Assembly: GCF_018402495.1 (NCBI RefSeq)
Contig: NZ_JAGYIU010000003.1
Coordinates: forward strand, 310,001-374,000
DNA length: 64,000 nucleotides
Origin: Pseudoalteromonas sp.
GTDB taxonomy: Bacteria; Pseudomonadota; Gammaproteobacteria; Enterobacterales; Alteromonadaceae
Direction: 5' to 3'
Positions within the stretch are counted from its first letter, which is position 1. Each line of letters starts with the position of its first letter. A program made the position numbers and the translations under genes. A model generated the notes under the pieces. That model was given only the letters and a program-made list of their open reading frames with translations. It did not search any database and was not told where the DNA came from. Shown piece by piece: positions 47,214-55,631 of the stretch.

Positions 47214-48466
47214 CACTGTATTTTTGGAATATCGCGCCAACGAGTCGTGTATTGCGGCGATAAAAAAGCCCTGTTCATATGCCAATGATCATTTAGTTGG
47301 CTGCTCGCCACACTAAGCATTCCTTTACCGTATCTATGGTTAATAGCATCTAAACAGCTCATTAGCTGTGGGTTATCGGTTTGCTTATCAAATAAATGAT
47401 GCTGCTGAAACTGCTGCGGGCTGAGCTCTAATGCGCCCACACCACATTTATAAAATCGAATTCCCGGTTGATATATTTGCTCAAAACTCTTTGATACCGC
47501 ACCTGCTATAACGCGGGTATCGTTAGTAGGCGGATCAAATTGATGCATAACTGACTTTTTATAAAAGGCGTGTTCATGTGATGAGCTGGCCGCAAAAATA
47601 TAAATACGATGAGTTAGCGATTGTTGCGCTCTTAATTTTTGTGCAACTACACTAGCATGATTTATTAGGGCGGTTTTAACTGCATCGGGGTCGCAAAGTC
47701 GCTGACCAAAACTACGAGTTGAAAAAATAGCTTGTTTATCTTGGCGTACATCATCCCAGTTTAAACAGGTAATGCCGTTGAGCTCGTTAATTGTGCGCTC
47801 AAGCACCACACTAAATTGGCGACGAATAGTTTTTGGGCTTTGTTCAGCCAGTTGCCACGCGGTATGAATGTCCATGAGAGCCAGCTTTTTAGCTAAACGT
47901 TTGCCTACCCCCCAAACATCTTGGCATTGCATTCGTTGTAAAATAGTGCGGCGACTTACTTCATCGTCAATCACTGCAACACCATTAAAGCCAGTTAGTT
48001 TTTTAGCTGCATGATTCGCGGCTTTGGCTAAGGTCGGTGTTGGCCCAAAGCCAACTCCAACAGGGAGTTTGGTTTCACGCCATACTGTACGTCTAATTAG
48101 CTGCCCGTATTGGTGCCAATCGGTAATTAATGGCTGATAACCATTAAAGTGTAAAAACGATTCGTCAATACTGTAAACATGCTGGGTGTCACAAAAGCGG
48201 CCAATTACACTCATCATCCGGTCGCTTAAATTAGCGTATAGTTCATAGTTACTAGAGCGCACAACCACATTGTTTTGTTCTAGTAACTGCTTAACTTTAA
48301 AATAAGGGCCAAATTTAGGAATATTAAGCTTACGCGCAATTGGGCAGACCGCACACACACAGCCGTCATTATTGGTAAGCACTACCACAGGCTTTGAGCG
48401 AATGGCGGGGTCAAATACTTTTTCGGCACTGGCATAAAAAGCAACCGCATCCACTAAGGCATACAT
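47210..48466 (-). CDS. umuC: UmuC, Y-family DNA polymerase V catalytic subunit
   Basis: 418-residue error-prone translesion polymerase. N-terminal YALVDAVAFYASAEKVF carries the first catalytic Asp, and VYSIDESFLHFNGY the catalytic SIDE motif. The VGFGPTPTLAKAANHAAKK block, HhH thumb (DVWGVGKRLAKKL) and little-finger domain follow. Length near E. coli UmuC (422). Note Asp-Ala-Val-Ala where family members usually have Asp-Cys/Asn-x-Ala/Ser. Overlaps the end of umuD by 13 nt. Confidence 0.94.
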   Translation of the reverse strand: MYALVDAVAFYASAEKVFDPAIRSKPVVVLTNNDGCVCAVCPIARKLNIPKFGPYFKVKQLLEQNNVVVRSSNYELYANLSDRMMSVIGRFCDTQHVYSIDESFLHFNGYQPLITDWHQYGQLIRRTVWRETKLPVGVGFGPTPTLAKAANHAAKKLTGFNGVAVIDDEVSRRTILQRMQCQDVWGVGKRLAKKLALMDIHTAWQLAEQSPKTIRRQFSVVLERTINELNGITCLNWDDVRQDKQAIFSTRSFGQRLCDPDAVKTALINHASVVAQKLRAQQSLTHRIYIFAASSSHEHAFYKKSVMHQFDPPTNDTRVIAGAVSKSFEQIYQPGIRFYKCGVGALELSPQQFQQHHLFDKQTDNPQLMSCLDAINHRYGKGMLSVASSQLNDHWHMNRAFLSPQYTTRWRDIPKIQC

Positions 48467-48867
48467 GTTAGTAACTCAGGGCTTTGTCGATGCAGCCTAA
48501 TCGAGCGTGTAACCACGCCTTCAAGCTGAAACTCATCAGACTCAGTCAATTGCACCGGCTTATAAGCAGAAGAGGCCGATAGCAGACGCGCATTGGTTTT
48601 ATCAAGTAACTTACATACAAATAAACCATTTAAATTAGCTACAATAACATCACCATCTTTTGGTATTTCAGCGCGGTCAACCAACAGTAAGTCGCCCTCA
48701 AAAATACCAATTTCTTGCATAGAGCACCCAGACGCTATCCCAATAAACGTGGCATCAGGGTGCTTTATTAATAACTCATCAAGTGAAACGCCAAGCTCTG
48801 TATATTGTGCTGCAGGTGACTCAAATCCGCATACACCGGCCTCTATATAAATGGGAATAACAAACAT
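48454..48867 (-). CDS. umuD: UmuD, SOS mutagenesis protein
   Basis: 137-residue LexA-like (S24) protein; RecA-stimulated self-cleavage yields UmuD', the partner of UmuC. Cleavage site Cys13-Gly14 in VCGFESPA. Catalytic Ser49 in SGCSMQEIGIFEGDLLLVDR and Lys86 in NGLFVCKLL. A consensus LexA box lies 23 bp upstream, so the umuDC operon should be SOS-induced. Confidence 0.95.
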   Translation of the reverse strand: MFVIPIYIEAGVCGFESPAAQYTELGVSLDELLIKHPDATFIGIASGCSMQEIGIFEGDLLLVDRAEIPKDGDVIVANLNGLFVCKLLDKTNARLLSASSAYKPVQLTESDEFQLEGVVTRSIRLHRQSPELLTCMP

Positions 48868-48880
48868 AAAACAACCTAAA

Positions 48881-48914
48881 ACGCATATACTGTATAAGTG
48901 TACAGTATATGCGT
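48881..48914 (-). promoter_or_regulatory. SOS (LexA) box of umuDC inside an extended palindrome
   Basis: CTGTATAAGTGTACAG (48890-48905) fits CTGT-N8-ACAG. It lies in a perfect dyad with 14-bp arms ACGCATATACTGTA / TACAGTATATGCGT and 6-nt centre. Read from the minus strand it is followed by TTTTAGG, so it might also end the marR transcript. Confidence 0.92.
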
Positions 48915-48948
48915 TTTATATAAGTTATGCCAAGTAATGGATCTGCGA

Positions 48949-49368
48949 TCAATCCATATTTTTGATCATTTGCTGAGCTGTATCTAAGAAGTCATTGATT
49001 TGCTGTGGGTTTAAGTTTTTACACATTTGCGCATTTACATGCTGCTCAGCGTTTAATAATTTGTCGTAAAGCGTGCACCCTTGTGCGGTAAACGACAGAA
49101 TAAAACAACGCTTGTCATGCTCACTGGCATTTTTATGAATTAAGTTTAGCGCGAGCAGTTCTTTCACTAATCGTGCTATTTGGGCTTTGTCGCGTTGGGT
49201 TTGATTCACAATATCGTTAGCAGTGCACTGAGGTGTCGCTGCAATAATATGCAGACAACGCACATGCATCGCGTTTAATCCAAGCTCACCTGCATTAATG
49301 GCTTCGCGTATGGTAACGCGATAATTTTGCATTAAAGCAAATAATGTATTGGCCAATGAAGAGTTCAT
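48949..49368 (-). CDS. MarR family transcriptional regulator
   Basis: 140-residue winged-helix repressor. HTH at about 50-75 (CTANDIVNQTQRDKAQIARLVKELLALNLI) and wing ASEHDKRCFILSFTAQG. The start ATG at 49368 has GGA 8 nt upstream; a TTG 75 bases further up would run through the operator region. Divergent from the siderophore-interacting protein gene, with two MarR-like dyads between, so it probably represses that gene and itself (inference). Confidence 0.88.
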   Translation of the reverse strand: MNSSLANTLFALMQNYRVTIREAINAGELGLNAMHVRCLHIIAATPQCTANDIVNQTQRDKAQIARLVKELLALNLIHKNASEHDKRCFILSFTAQGCTLYDKLLNAEQHVNAQMCKNLNPQQINDFLDTAQQMIKNMD

Positions 49369-49383
49369 AATAAATCCATAATG

Positions 49384-49425
49384 GTTGACAAAGTCAATTA
49401 AATTGCTATAGTTGATTTTATCAAC
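49384..49425. promoter_or_regulatory. Two candidate MarR operators
   Basis: GTTGACAAAGTCAAT (49384-49398) and GTTGATTTTATCAAC (49411-49425, perfect 6-3-6 palindrome) with centres 27 bp apart, in the 102-bp gap between divergent marR and the siderophore-interacting protein gene. Confidence 0.65.
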
Positions 49426-49470
49426 CAATGGGGCGTTGTGCAATTCATCATTTTAGTGAGGTAAATTTAT

Positions 49471-50217
49471 ATGGGTAAAAAAGTACGCAAAGCAACCGTA
49501 TTAAGCACAAAGCAAATAACCCCACATTTACAACGCATTATTGTCGGCTCAGATGAGTTTAACGACCTGAGTGCCCAATACATTGGTAACTACGTTAAGG
49601 TGCTTATTCCACAAAATGGCCGCGTTGACTTTAATATTAAAACTACGTGTATGCGTTCATACACTATAAGACATGTTGATGAGCACACTGGTGCACTTAC
49701 CCTCGACTTTGTGATAAATATGCACCAAGGTCCAGCAACTAATTGGGCTAAAGAAGCAAAAGTAGGTGATAAACTAGGTATAGCAGGGCCTGGCCCTAAA
49801 AAGTTGGATAACTATGAGCACCCACATTATATATTGCTTGGCGATTTAACTTCGGTTAATGCAATTAAAGGCTACGTGCAACAATTGCCTATAAACGCAA
49901 AAATTGACGCGATTATCCATGCACCAACAGATGATGATGTGATCAGCTTAGAATCTTCGCGTGATGTAACTTGGATAATAACAAATAACCCCAATACAGA
50001 TATGATACACGCATTAAAATCTGTATCGCTTAGTGAACAACCGCCTATTGTATTTATGGCACTTGAAGCCGGATTAGTCCGTAAAGCAAAAACTATATTA
50101 ACTGATGAATTAGCTATACCGCGCAGTCAAATTGTTGCATCGGGCTATTGGAAAAAAGGGCTTGATTCAGAAGCCTATAAACTAAAGCGTCAACACGCTG
50201 CCGCTAAAAATAGCTAA
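49471..50217 (+). CDS. Siderophore-interacting protein (ferric-siderophore reductase family)
   Basis: 248-residue cytoplasmic flavoprotein of the SIP/ViuB family that releases iron from siderophores by reduction. FAD-binding part: YVKVLIP, RSYTIRHVDEHTGALTLDFVIN, GPATNWAKEAKVGDKLGIAGPGP. C-terminal NAD(P)H-side domain: HYILLGDLTSVNAI, then ASGYWKKGLDSEAY, a family C-terminal motif. ATG preceded by GAGGTAAATTT. Controlled by the divergent MarR protein (inference), no Fur box recognised. Complements the Fur-controlled receptor at 19818. Confidence 0.9.
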   Translation: MGKKVRKATVLSTKQITPHLQRIIVGSDEFNDLSAQYIGNYVKVLIPQNGRVDFNIKTTCMRSYTIRHVDEHTGALTLDFVINMHQGPATNWAKEAKVGDKLGIAGPGPKKLDNYEHPHYILLGDLTSVNAIKGYVQQLPINAKIDAIIHAPTDDDVISLESSRDVTWIITNNPNTDMIHALKSVSLSEQPPIVFMALEAGLVRKAKTILTDELAIPRSQIVASGYWKKGLDSEAYKLKRQHAAAKNS

Positions 50218-50349
50218 CTTAATTGTTGAACGCTATTTAGTTTTTAAAAGGCAAGGCGTCTTGAATTGACTGTAATGCACACCCATCTCTTACCGTAGAC
50301 TCATTATTTATGGTTAGCGCGCATTGCTATTTAATCTGGAGGTGCTACT

Positions 50350-51342
50350 TTGTTATCAACCATTCCTTTTTCGTTATTAGAACTGGCGCCTATGACCAAA
50401 GGTGCCACTGTGAGTGACACCTTAAATAAAAGTACAGCCTATGCACAAAAAGCTGATGAACTCGGTTTTAACCGTTTTTGGTTAGCCGAGCATCATAATA
50501 TGCCTGGGATTGTTTGTGCGGCTACTTCAATTTTGGTGGGGCATATAGCCGGAAACACTAAAAAAATACGAGTAGGGTCGGGTGGAATTATGTTACCTAA
50601 TCATGCTCCTTTAGTTGTTGCGGAGCAATTTGGCACCTTAGAAAGTTTATATCCAGGTCGAATTGATTTAGGGTTAGGGCGCGCCCCAGGTAGCGATCCT
50701 GTGACAAGTCGTGCATTAAATAACGATATCAGCCGTGCTGAAAACTTTCCTAATGAAGTGAGCGAGTTACAAACATTATTGGGCCCTTATGAGGGAACTA
50801 AGCGCGTGCGAGCAATACCTGGTGAAAACACCAATGTTCCCATTTGGCTTTTAGGCTCAAGTTTATTTAGTGCGCAACTAGCTGCTAAAAAAGGCCTCCC
50901 CTATGTATTTGCGGGGCACTTTGCACCGCGTTTTGTGCATGATGCAATAGCCTTGTATAAACGAGAGTTTAAACCATCAAATGTATTAGCTAAGCCTTAT
51001 GTCATGCTGGCATTACCTTTAGTGGCTGCAGATACAGATGAAGAAGCACAGTACTTATCAACTACATCCAAGCAGCGGGTGTTATCGTTAATTAGAGGCG
51101 ACGAGTTGTGGTTAAAACCCCCAGTAGAAACAATGGAAGGTTTGTGGAGCGAACAAGAGCGCGCTCATGTTGAGAGCTTTTTAGGGTTAAGTGTTACCGG
51201 TGGACCAGCCAGTATTAAACACAAGTTAGAAATGATTGTAAATCCATTAGGGGTCGATGAGCTTATATTCACCAACGACTTATTTGATAATGAAAAACGC
51301 CATAAAGCGCTTGAAATTTTAATGCAAATAAAACACGGATAA
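50350..51342 (+). CDS. Luciferase-like flavin monooxygenase
   Basis: 330-residue LLM-class (bacterial luciferase superfamily) FMN-dependent oxidoreductase. TIM-barrel motifs: FWLAEHHNMPG, IRVGSGGIMLPNHAPLVVAEQFGTLESLYPGRIDLGLGRAPG, then VPIWLLGSS and FAGHF. This matches the group 1 YhbW-like subset in which DLGLGRAPGSD is diagnostic. Substrate unknown. The start is TTG at 50350, decided by a strong GGAGG at 50338-50342. Confidence 0.9.
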   Translation: MLSTIPFSLLELAPMTKGATVSDTLNKSTAYAQKADELGFNRFWLAEHHNMPGIVCAATSILVGHIAGNTKKIRVGSGGIMLPNHAPLVVAEQFGTLESLYPGRIDLGLGRAPGSDPVTSRALNNDISRAENFPNEVSELQTLLGPYEGTKRVRAIPGENTNVPIWLLGSSLFSAQLAAKKGLPYVFAGHFAPRFVHDAIALYKREFKPSNVLAKPYVMLALPLVAADTDEEAQYLSTTSKQRVLSLIRGDELWLKPPVETMEGLWSEQERAHVESFLGLSVTGGPASIKHKLEMIVNPLGVDELIFTNDLFDNEKRHKALEILMQIKHG

Positions 51343-51566
51343 GCATTTGGTTAAGCAAGCGTACACTCAACGCTTGTTATGCTGTTAAACAGATTAAAGT
51401 TAATTGAGTCGTGGCCATTTTACATTATTTTAAAAAGTGGCAATGAAAAAGTTTATTCTGTTTTTTCAATAGAACTGATTTAAACAATCAATTTTAATTA
51501 TGAATATTGAACGATTATTATAAGGGTATGCAACACAATTCAGCTAAATAAATAGGAAGGTAAAGC

Positions 51567-52562
51567 GTGAAATCTCAAAATAGTACGACACTCCATTCAT
51601 GCAATAACTCAGTGCAACCAAAAGTAGCGCTGATAGCAGAAGGTGGCGGACAACGAGGGATATTTACCGCGGGTGTACTCGATGCCTGGCTAGAGCAAGA
51701 GTATGATCCATTTGACTTATTTATTGGCACATCTGCAGGCTCTCAAAACTTAACGAGCTATTTGGCGCGTCAAAAAGGCTATGCTAAACGCCTGATCAGA
51801 GGCCTTTCGCGTCATAAACGTTTTTTTCAATTAGGTCGCGGCTTAATGGGTAAACATATTGTTGACCTAGATTGGTACTTTGATAAAACCACCGAAGTAA
51901 ACAGAGCGCTTGATTTTAAAACTGCAAAAGCCAGTTTAGGTGACCGTGAGCTATTAATTACTGCAACCAATGCCCGTGATCGCAAACCTTATTTTTTATC
52001 CCCAACAGGGGAAGGCCAACAATGGCGAGAGCTATTAAAAGCGTCAAGTGCACTGCCATTTTTATATAAACAAGGTGTAAAGCTAACGCCATGGTTAAAT
52101 GCATTAGCCGCAAATGAATTAGGTAAGACCGAGATACAGTCAGAGTCTGATTTTTACTTAGACGGTGGCCTTGCCGCACCGCTTCCTGTACGCGAAGCCT
52201 ATAATCGTGGCGCACGCAAAATTGTGGTTATACGCACCGTTGATGAAGCCTTTCAGGCTCAATCAGCATGGATAAGTAAATTAAAATCATTTGTTGAAGT
52301 ATCTGGCTATTGCCCAAAAACAATAGACTACTTATTACAGCATGAGCAAGCCTACGAAGATGAGTTAGCATTTATTGCTAACCCACCAAAAGATGTAGAA
52401 ATAATTCAAATTTTTGCAAATCAAAAGCTTTATAGTAAGTTATTAGGAAGTTCAAATGATGACTTACGATTTGACTATAAACTTGGTTTAGCAGCAGGCC
52501 ATAACTACTTAAAAAACCATCACCCAGATCAGGATGATTATAAACACAGCTACATAGCGTAG
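51567..52562 (+). CDS. Patatin-like phospholipase (YjjU-type)
   Basis: 331-residue lipid acyl hydrolase with a Ser-Asp dyad. Oxyanion loop EGGGQRGIFTAGVLDAW, nucleophile Ser in IGTSAGSQN (about 59), Asp in YLDGGLAAPLPVREAY (about 199). The C-terminal helical region (about 250-331) matches YjjU relatives. GTG start with GGAAGG upstream. After the TAG stop the same frame stays open for 43 codons to 52692 (see findings), so the gene might be shortened relative to an ancestor. Confidence 0.88.
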   Translation: MKSQNSTTLHSCNNSVQPKVALIAEGGGQRGIFTAGVLDAWLEQEYDPFDLFIGTSAGSQNLTSYLARQKGYAKRLIRGLSRHKRFFQLGRGLMGKHIVDLDWYFDKTTEVNRALDFKTAKASLGDRELLITATNARDRKPYFLSPTGEGQQWRELLKASSALPFLYKQGVKLTPWLNALAANELGKTEIQSESDFYLDGGLAAPLPVREAYNRGARKIVVIRTVDEAFQAQSAWISKLKSFVEVSGYCPKTIDYLLQHEQAYEDELAFIANPPKDVEIIQIFANQKLYSKLLGSSNDDLRFDYKLGLAAGHNYLKNHHPDQDDYKHSYIA

Positions 52563-52894
52563 CTGTTTGTTTATCAGCAGCAAGATAATAAATCAGCATT
52601 TACTGTGTTCTCATGGCAGTCATTTAGCCGTGAGAAATATTCGGTTTTTTACCTCGAAAATAATGCGCTAACGGTTATTAAAGCACGCGACTAATTCCTT
52701 TCTAAAACATTCCTTTTACATCAGCAATTACACTGCAATATAAATTAGTTTGTTGGGTGAATTTATATTCACCAATAAAGAAAAATAATTCACATCTAAT
52801 TAGCTTTATTATAAAGTGGCTAAGTCTCTACTAAACTTAAACACTCACGTCGCTAAATTAATAACGTGGCAAATAATAATAAAAAGGAAGCCTG
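52563..52894. other. Intergenic stretch with an in-frame open tail
   Basis: Bases 52563-52694 are open in the patatin frame and read like coding sequence (SWQSFSREKYSVFYLENNAL). Then a perfect hairpin GGTGAAT-TTAT-ATTCACC at 52756-52773 without a T-run, and the AGCS symporter promoter region. No glycine riboswitch was recognised. Confidence 0.5.
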
Positions 52895-54301
52895 ATGTTC
52901 GACACGCTGATCAAAAGTGTAAATAGCCTTTTATGGGGCGAAGGCCAAGTACTCATTTACATTTTACTTTTTGCTGGCATATGGTTTTCTGTCCGCTTAA
53001 AAGCTATTCAACTCGTTAAATTTACACATATGTTTAGCTTGCTAAAAGGCAGCAGTAAGTGTGATAAAAATAACATTAGCTCTTTTCAGGCGTTATGTAC
53101 GGGGCTTTGTGCGCGTGTTGGTACTGGTAATTTAGCCGGTGTGGCTGTTGCTATATCACTTGGTGGAAGTGGCGCCATATTTTGGATGTGGGTGATTGCC
53201 ATACTGGGTATGGCGACTGGTTTTGCAGAAAGCATCCTTGGGCAAATTTATAAAATTCGTGATAGTAATGGCGATTTTAGAGGCGGGCCTGCCTATTACA
53301 TTCAACAAGGTTTAGGCAGTCGTGGCTTTGCCATTGTTTTCGCTTTATGCTTATTTTTAGGTTACGGCTTTACCTTTAGCGCCATGCAAACCAACACCAT
53401 TACCGATGCGCTTAATTATGCCTTTGAAATTCCCACACACTATTCCGGCATCGTGATCACTTTGTTAGCCGGTTCAATTATTTTAGGTGGATTTAAAGCC
53501 ATTGCCCGTTTTGCTGAGCGAGTAGTCCCTGTTATGGGCATCGTGTTTGTGCTTGTTGCTGTGGTAATTACACTGATTAACTTTACCCAAGTACCCAGTA
53601 TGCTAAAAGATATATTTTTATCCGCGTTTGGCTTACAAGAAGCAGGCGCAGGCGCCATGGGGGCGGCGATTAAAAACGGTATTCAACGGGGGTTATATTC
53701 AAACGAAGCAGGCGCAGGTAGTGTGCCGCATGCATCGGCAAGTGCCAGCCCCATCCCTAACCACCCGGTTACTCAAGGTTACATACAAATGCTAGGCGTG
53801 TTCTTTGACACCATTGTACTTTGTAGCTGTACCGCGGTTATTATTTTATTGGCCGATGTGAACATAAGCGGCGAAATGGAAGGCATTCGTTTAACCCAAA
53901 GCGCTATGACCTCACACTTAGCGCAAGGCGGCGTGTATTTTGTAGCCGCTGCCATTACTTTATTTGCTTTTACCTCGGTGGTTGCTAACTACGCCTACGC
54001 CGAAAGTAACCTCCACTTATTTAAGCTCGATAACAAAGTAGGGCGCGGTATTTACACTTTGCTTTATTTATCAATGATGTTGTGGGGCGCATCAGCCACC
54101 TTAAAACAAGTATGGGATTTAGCTGATATTGCTCTAGGGTTAATGACAGTAGTGAACGTAATCGCTATTATACTACTCACACCGACTATTTTGTCTGTTA
54201 CTAACGACTACCACGCACAAAGAGACAAAGGCATAGAGCCTGAATTTAAGGTAAAAAACGTAAAAGTGCAGGGCAAATGTGAAGACGGAATTTGGGATTA
54301 A
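52895..54301 (+). CDS. AGCS family alanine/glycine:cation symporter
   Basis: 468-residue inner-membrane transporter with about 11 TM helices, importing alanine or glycine with Na or H. Family motifs: SSFQALCTGLCARVGTGNLAGVAVAI, FRGGPAYYIQQGLG, IKNGIQRGLYSNEAGAGSVPHASASA. Length typical. ATG 52895 has AAGGAAG upstream. Between two patatin genes in the same direction, with gaps of over 90 bp on each side, so not necessarily one operon. Confidence 0.92.
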   Translation: MFDTLIKSVNSLLWGEGQVLIYILLFAGIWFSVRLKAIQLVKFTHMFSLLKGSSKCDKNNISSFQALCTGLCARVGTGNLAGVAVAISLGGSGAIFWMWVIAILGMATGFAESILGQIYKIRDSNGDFRGGPAYYIQQGLGSRGFAIVFALCLFLGYGFTFSAMQTNTITDALNYAFEIPTHYSGIVITLLAGSIILGGFKAIARFAERVVPVMGIVFVLVAVVITLINFTQVPSMLKDIFLSAFGLQEAGAGAMGAAIKNGIQRGLYSNEAGAGSVPHASASASPIPNHPVTQGYIQMLGVFFDTIVLCSCTAVIILLADVNISGEMEGIRLTQSAMTSHLAQGGVYFVAAAITLFAFTSVVANYAYAESNLHLFKLDNKVGRGIYTLLYLSMMLWGASATLKQVWDLADIALGLMTVVNVIAIILLTPTILSVTNDYHAQRDKGIEPEFKVKNVKVQGKCEDGIWD

Positions 54302-54394
54302 GATTAAAGTTTAAAAGTTATATATTGCATAAGTATTCATTTTAAGTTTGGTTTTAACAACATTAAACTGCGACTCTACAGGTAGTATTTTTAG

Positions 54395-55438
54395 ATGATC
54401 GACATTTATGCAGGTAAAACTGCAGCAAAAATAATAAACGAACAAGGGTTTAAACCTGAGCTTTTTACCTCGTTTTTAGGGGCAAGTGGTGGCCCTAAAT
54501 GGTTTACTTTATTTGGTTTAGATAAATATATATTTGGCGAATTTTTTAAACACCGTACTCAACCGCTTAATTTAATTGGCTCATCTGCAGGGGCTTTTCG
54601 TTCAGCCTGTTTTGCACAAAACGATCCAGTTGCAGCCATTAAGCGGTTAGCAAAATCGTATTCGCAAACCCGATACTCTAGTAATAAACCCACCCCAACT
54701 GAAATTACCACTAAAGCCCGCGCATTATTAGATGATGTATTTGGTGATGATGGCGTAAATGAAATTATAAATAATCCGGTATTTAAAGCGCATTTTATTG
54801 TCGCAAAATCTAACGGCTTTATTGCCAGCGAACATAAATTAATACAGCTTTTGGGTTTATCAAAAAGTTATATGCTTAACCGCATTAATCGAAAATTATT
54901 AGGTAGTCAGTATGAGCGTTTTATTTTTGGCTCGCCCAATAGTAATTTAAGTATTACCGACAGCTACAATTTTAAAACACAAAATATCGCACTCACACAA
55001 ACAAATTTAAAAGATGCGTTACTGGCATCAGGTTCTATACCACTAGTAATGCAAGGCATAAAAAATATTGTAGGCTCGCCACAAGGTATGTATCGCGATG
55101 GAGGCATTATTGATTACCACTTTGATTTAAAAATTAATAATCCAGGCTTAATTTTGTATCCGCATTTTAATTCAGATCCAAAAGCAGGGTGGTTCGATAA
55201 AAATTTAAAACGAAAAGTCGCATCACAAAATTACGACAACGTGGTGATGATCACCCCATCAAAAGAATTTGTAGCAAGATTACCGTACGGAAAAATTCCA
55301 GACAGAAACGACTTTACTGATCTTGATGCCGACACGCGTATTAAATATTGGAACACCGTGTTTAGTGAAACAGAAAAATTGGCTGAGGCGTTTGATAATA
55401 AATTAAACAACACGAGGTTTGATTTATTATCATATTAG
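54395..55438 (+). CDS. Patatin-like phospholipase (second type)
   Basis: 347-residue patatin-fold acyl hydrolase, unrelated at sequence level to the gene at 51567 outside the active site. Oxyanion region FLGASGGPKWF, nucleophile Ser in LIGSSAGAFRSAC (about 64), Asp in YRDGGIIDYHFDL (about 234). The GASGGPKW block is unlike classical patatin GGGxRG and marks a separate subfamily. Cytoplasmic by sequence (no signal). The heptamer array begins 12 nt after the stop. Confidence 0.8.
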   Translation: MIDIYAGKTAAKIINEQGFKPELFTSFLGASGGPKWFTLFGLDKYIFGEFFKHRTQPLNLIGSSAGAFRSACFAQNDPVAAIKRLAKSYSQTRYSSNKPTPTEITTKARALLDDVFGDDGVNEIINNPVFKAHFIVAKSNGFIASEHKLIQLLGLSKSYMLNRINRKLLGSQYERFIFGSPNSNLSITDSYNFKTQNIALTQTNLKDALLASGSIPLVMQGIKNIVGSPQGMYRDGGIIDYHFDLKINNPGLILYPHFNSDPKAGWFDKNLKRKVASQNYDNVVMITPSKEFVARLPYGKIPDRNDFTDLDADTRIKYWNTVFSETEKLAEAFDNKLNNTRFDLLSY

Positions 55439-55450
55439 TTATTAAATGAC

Positions 55451-55541
55451 TGACAACTGACAACTGACAACTGACAACTGACAACTGACAACTGACAACT
55501 GACAACTGACAACTGACAACTGACAACTGACAACTGACAAC
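55451..55541. repeat. Tandem heptamer array, 13 x TGACAAC
   Basis: Thirteen perfect head-to-tail TGACAAC units (91 bp), preceded by a partial TGAC. It puts a TGA stop in every forward frame but leaves the reverse strand open. Same copy number and base composition (A3 C2 G1 T1) as the array at 17880. Confidence 0.98.
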
Positions 55542-55580
55542 CCATAAATTACGTTATGTTAAATTGAGTGATTTAAATTA

Positions 55581-55612
55581 AAGTGGGCGTAATCCATAAA
55601 ACTAGCCCACTT
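55581..55612 (-). terminator. Probable terminator of the SYLF lipoprotein gene
   Basis: Stem AAGTGGGC / GCCCACTT with a 16-nt loop; on the minus strand it is followed by TAATTTAAAT. Moderate strength. Confidence 0.5.
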
Positions 55613-55631
55613 ATAGTAGGGTTTTGAGGTT

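Noticed and set aside
52695..52894. Glycine riboswitch upstream of the AGCS symporter
   Set aside because: No tandem aptamer-like sequence; only a short hairpin is seen.
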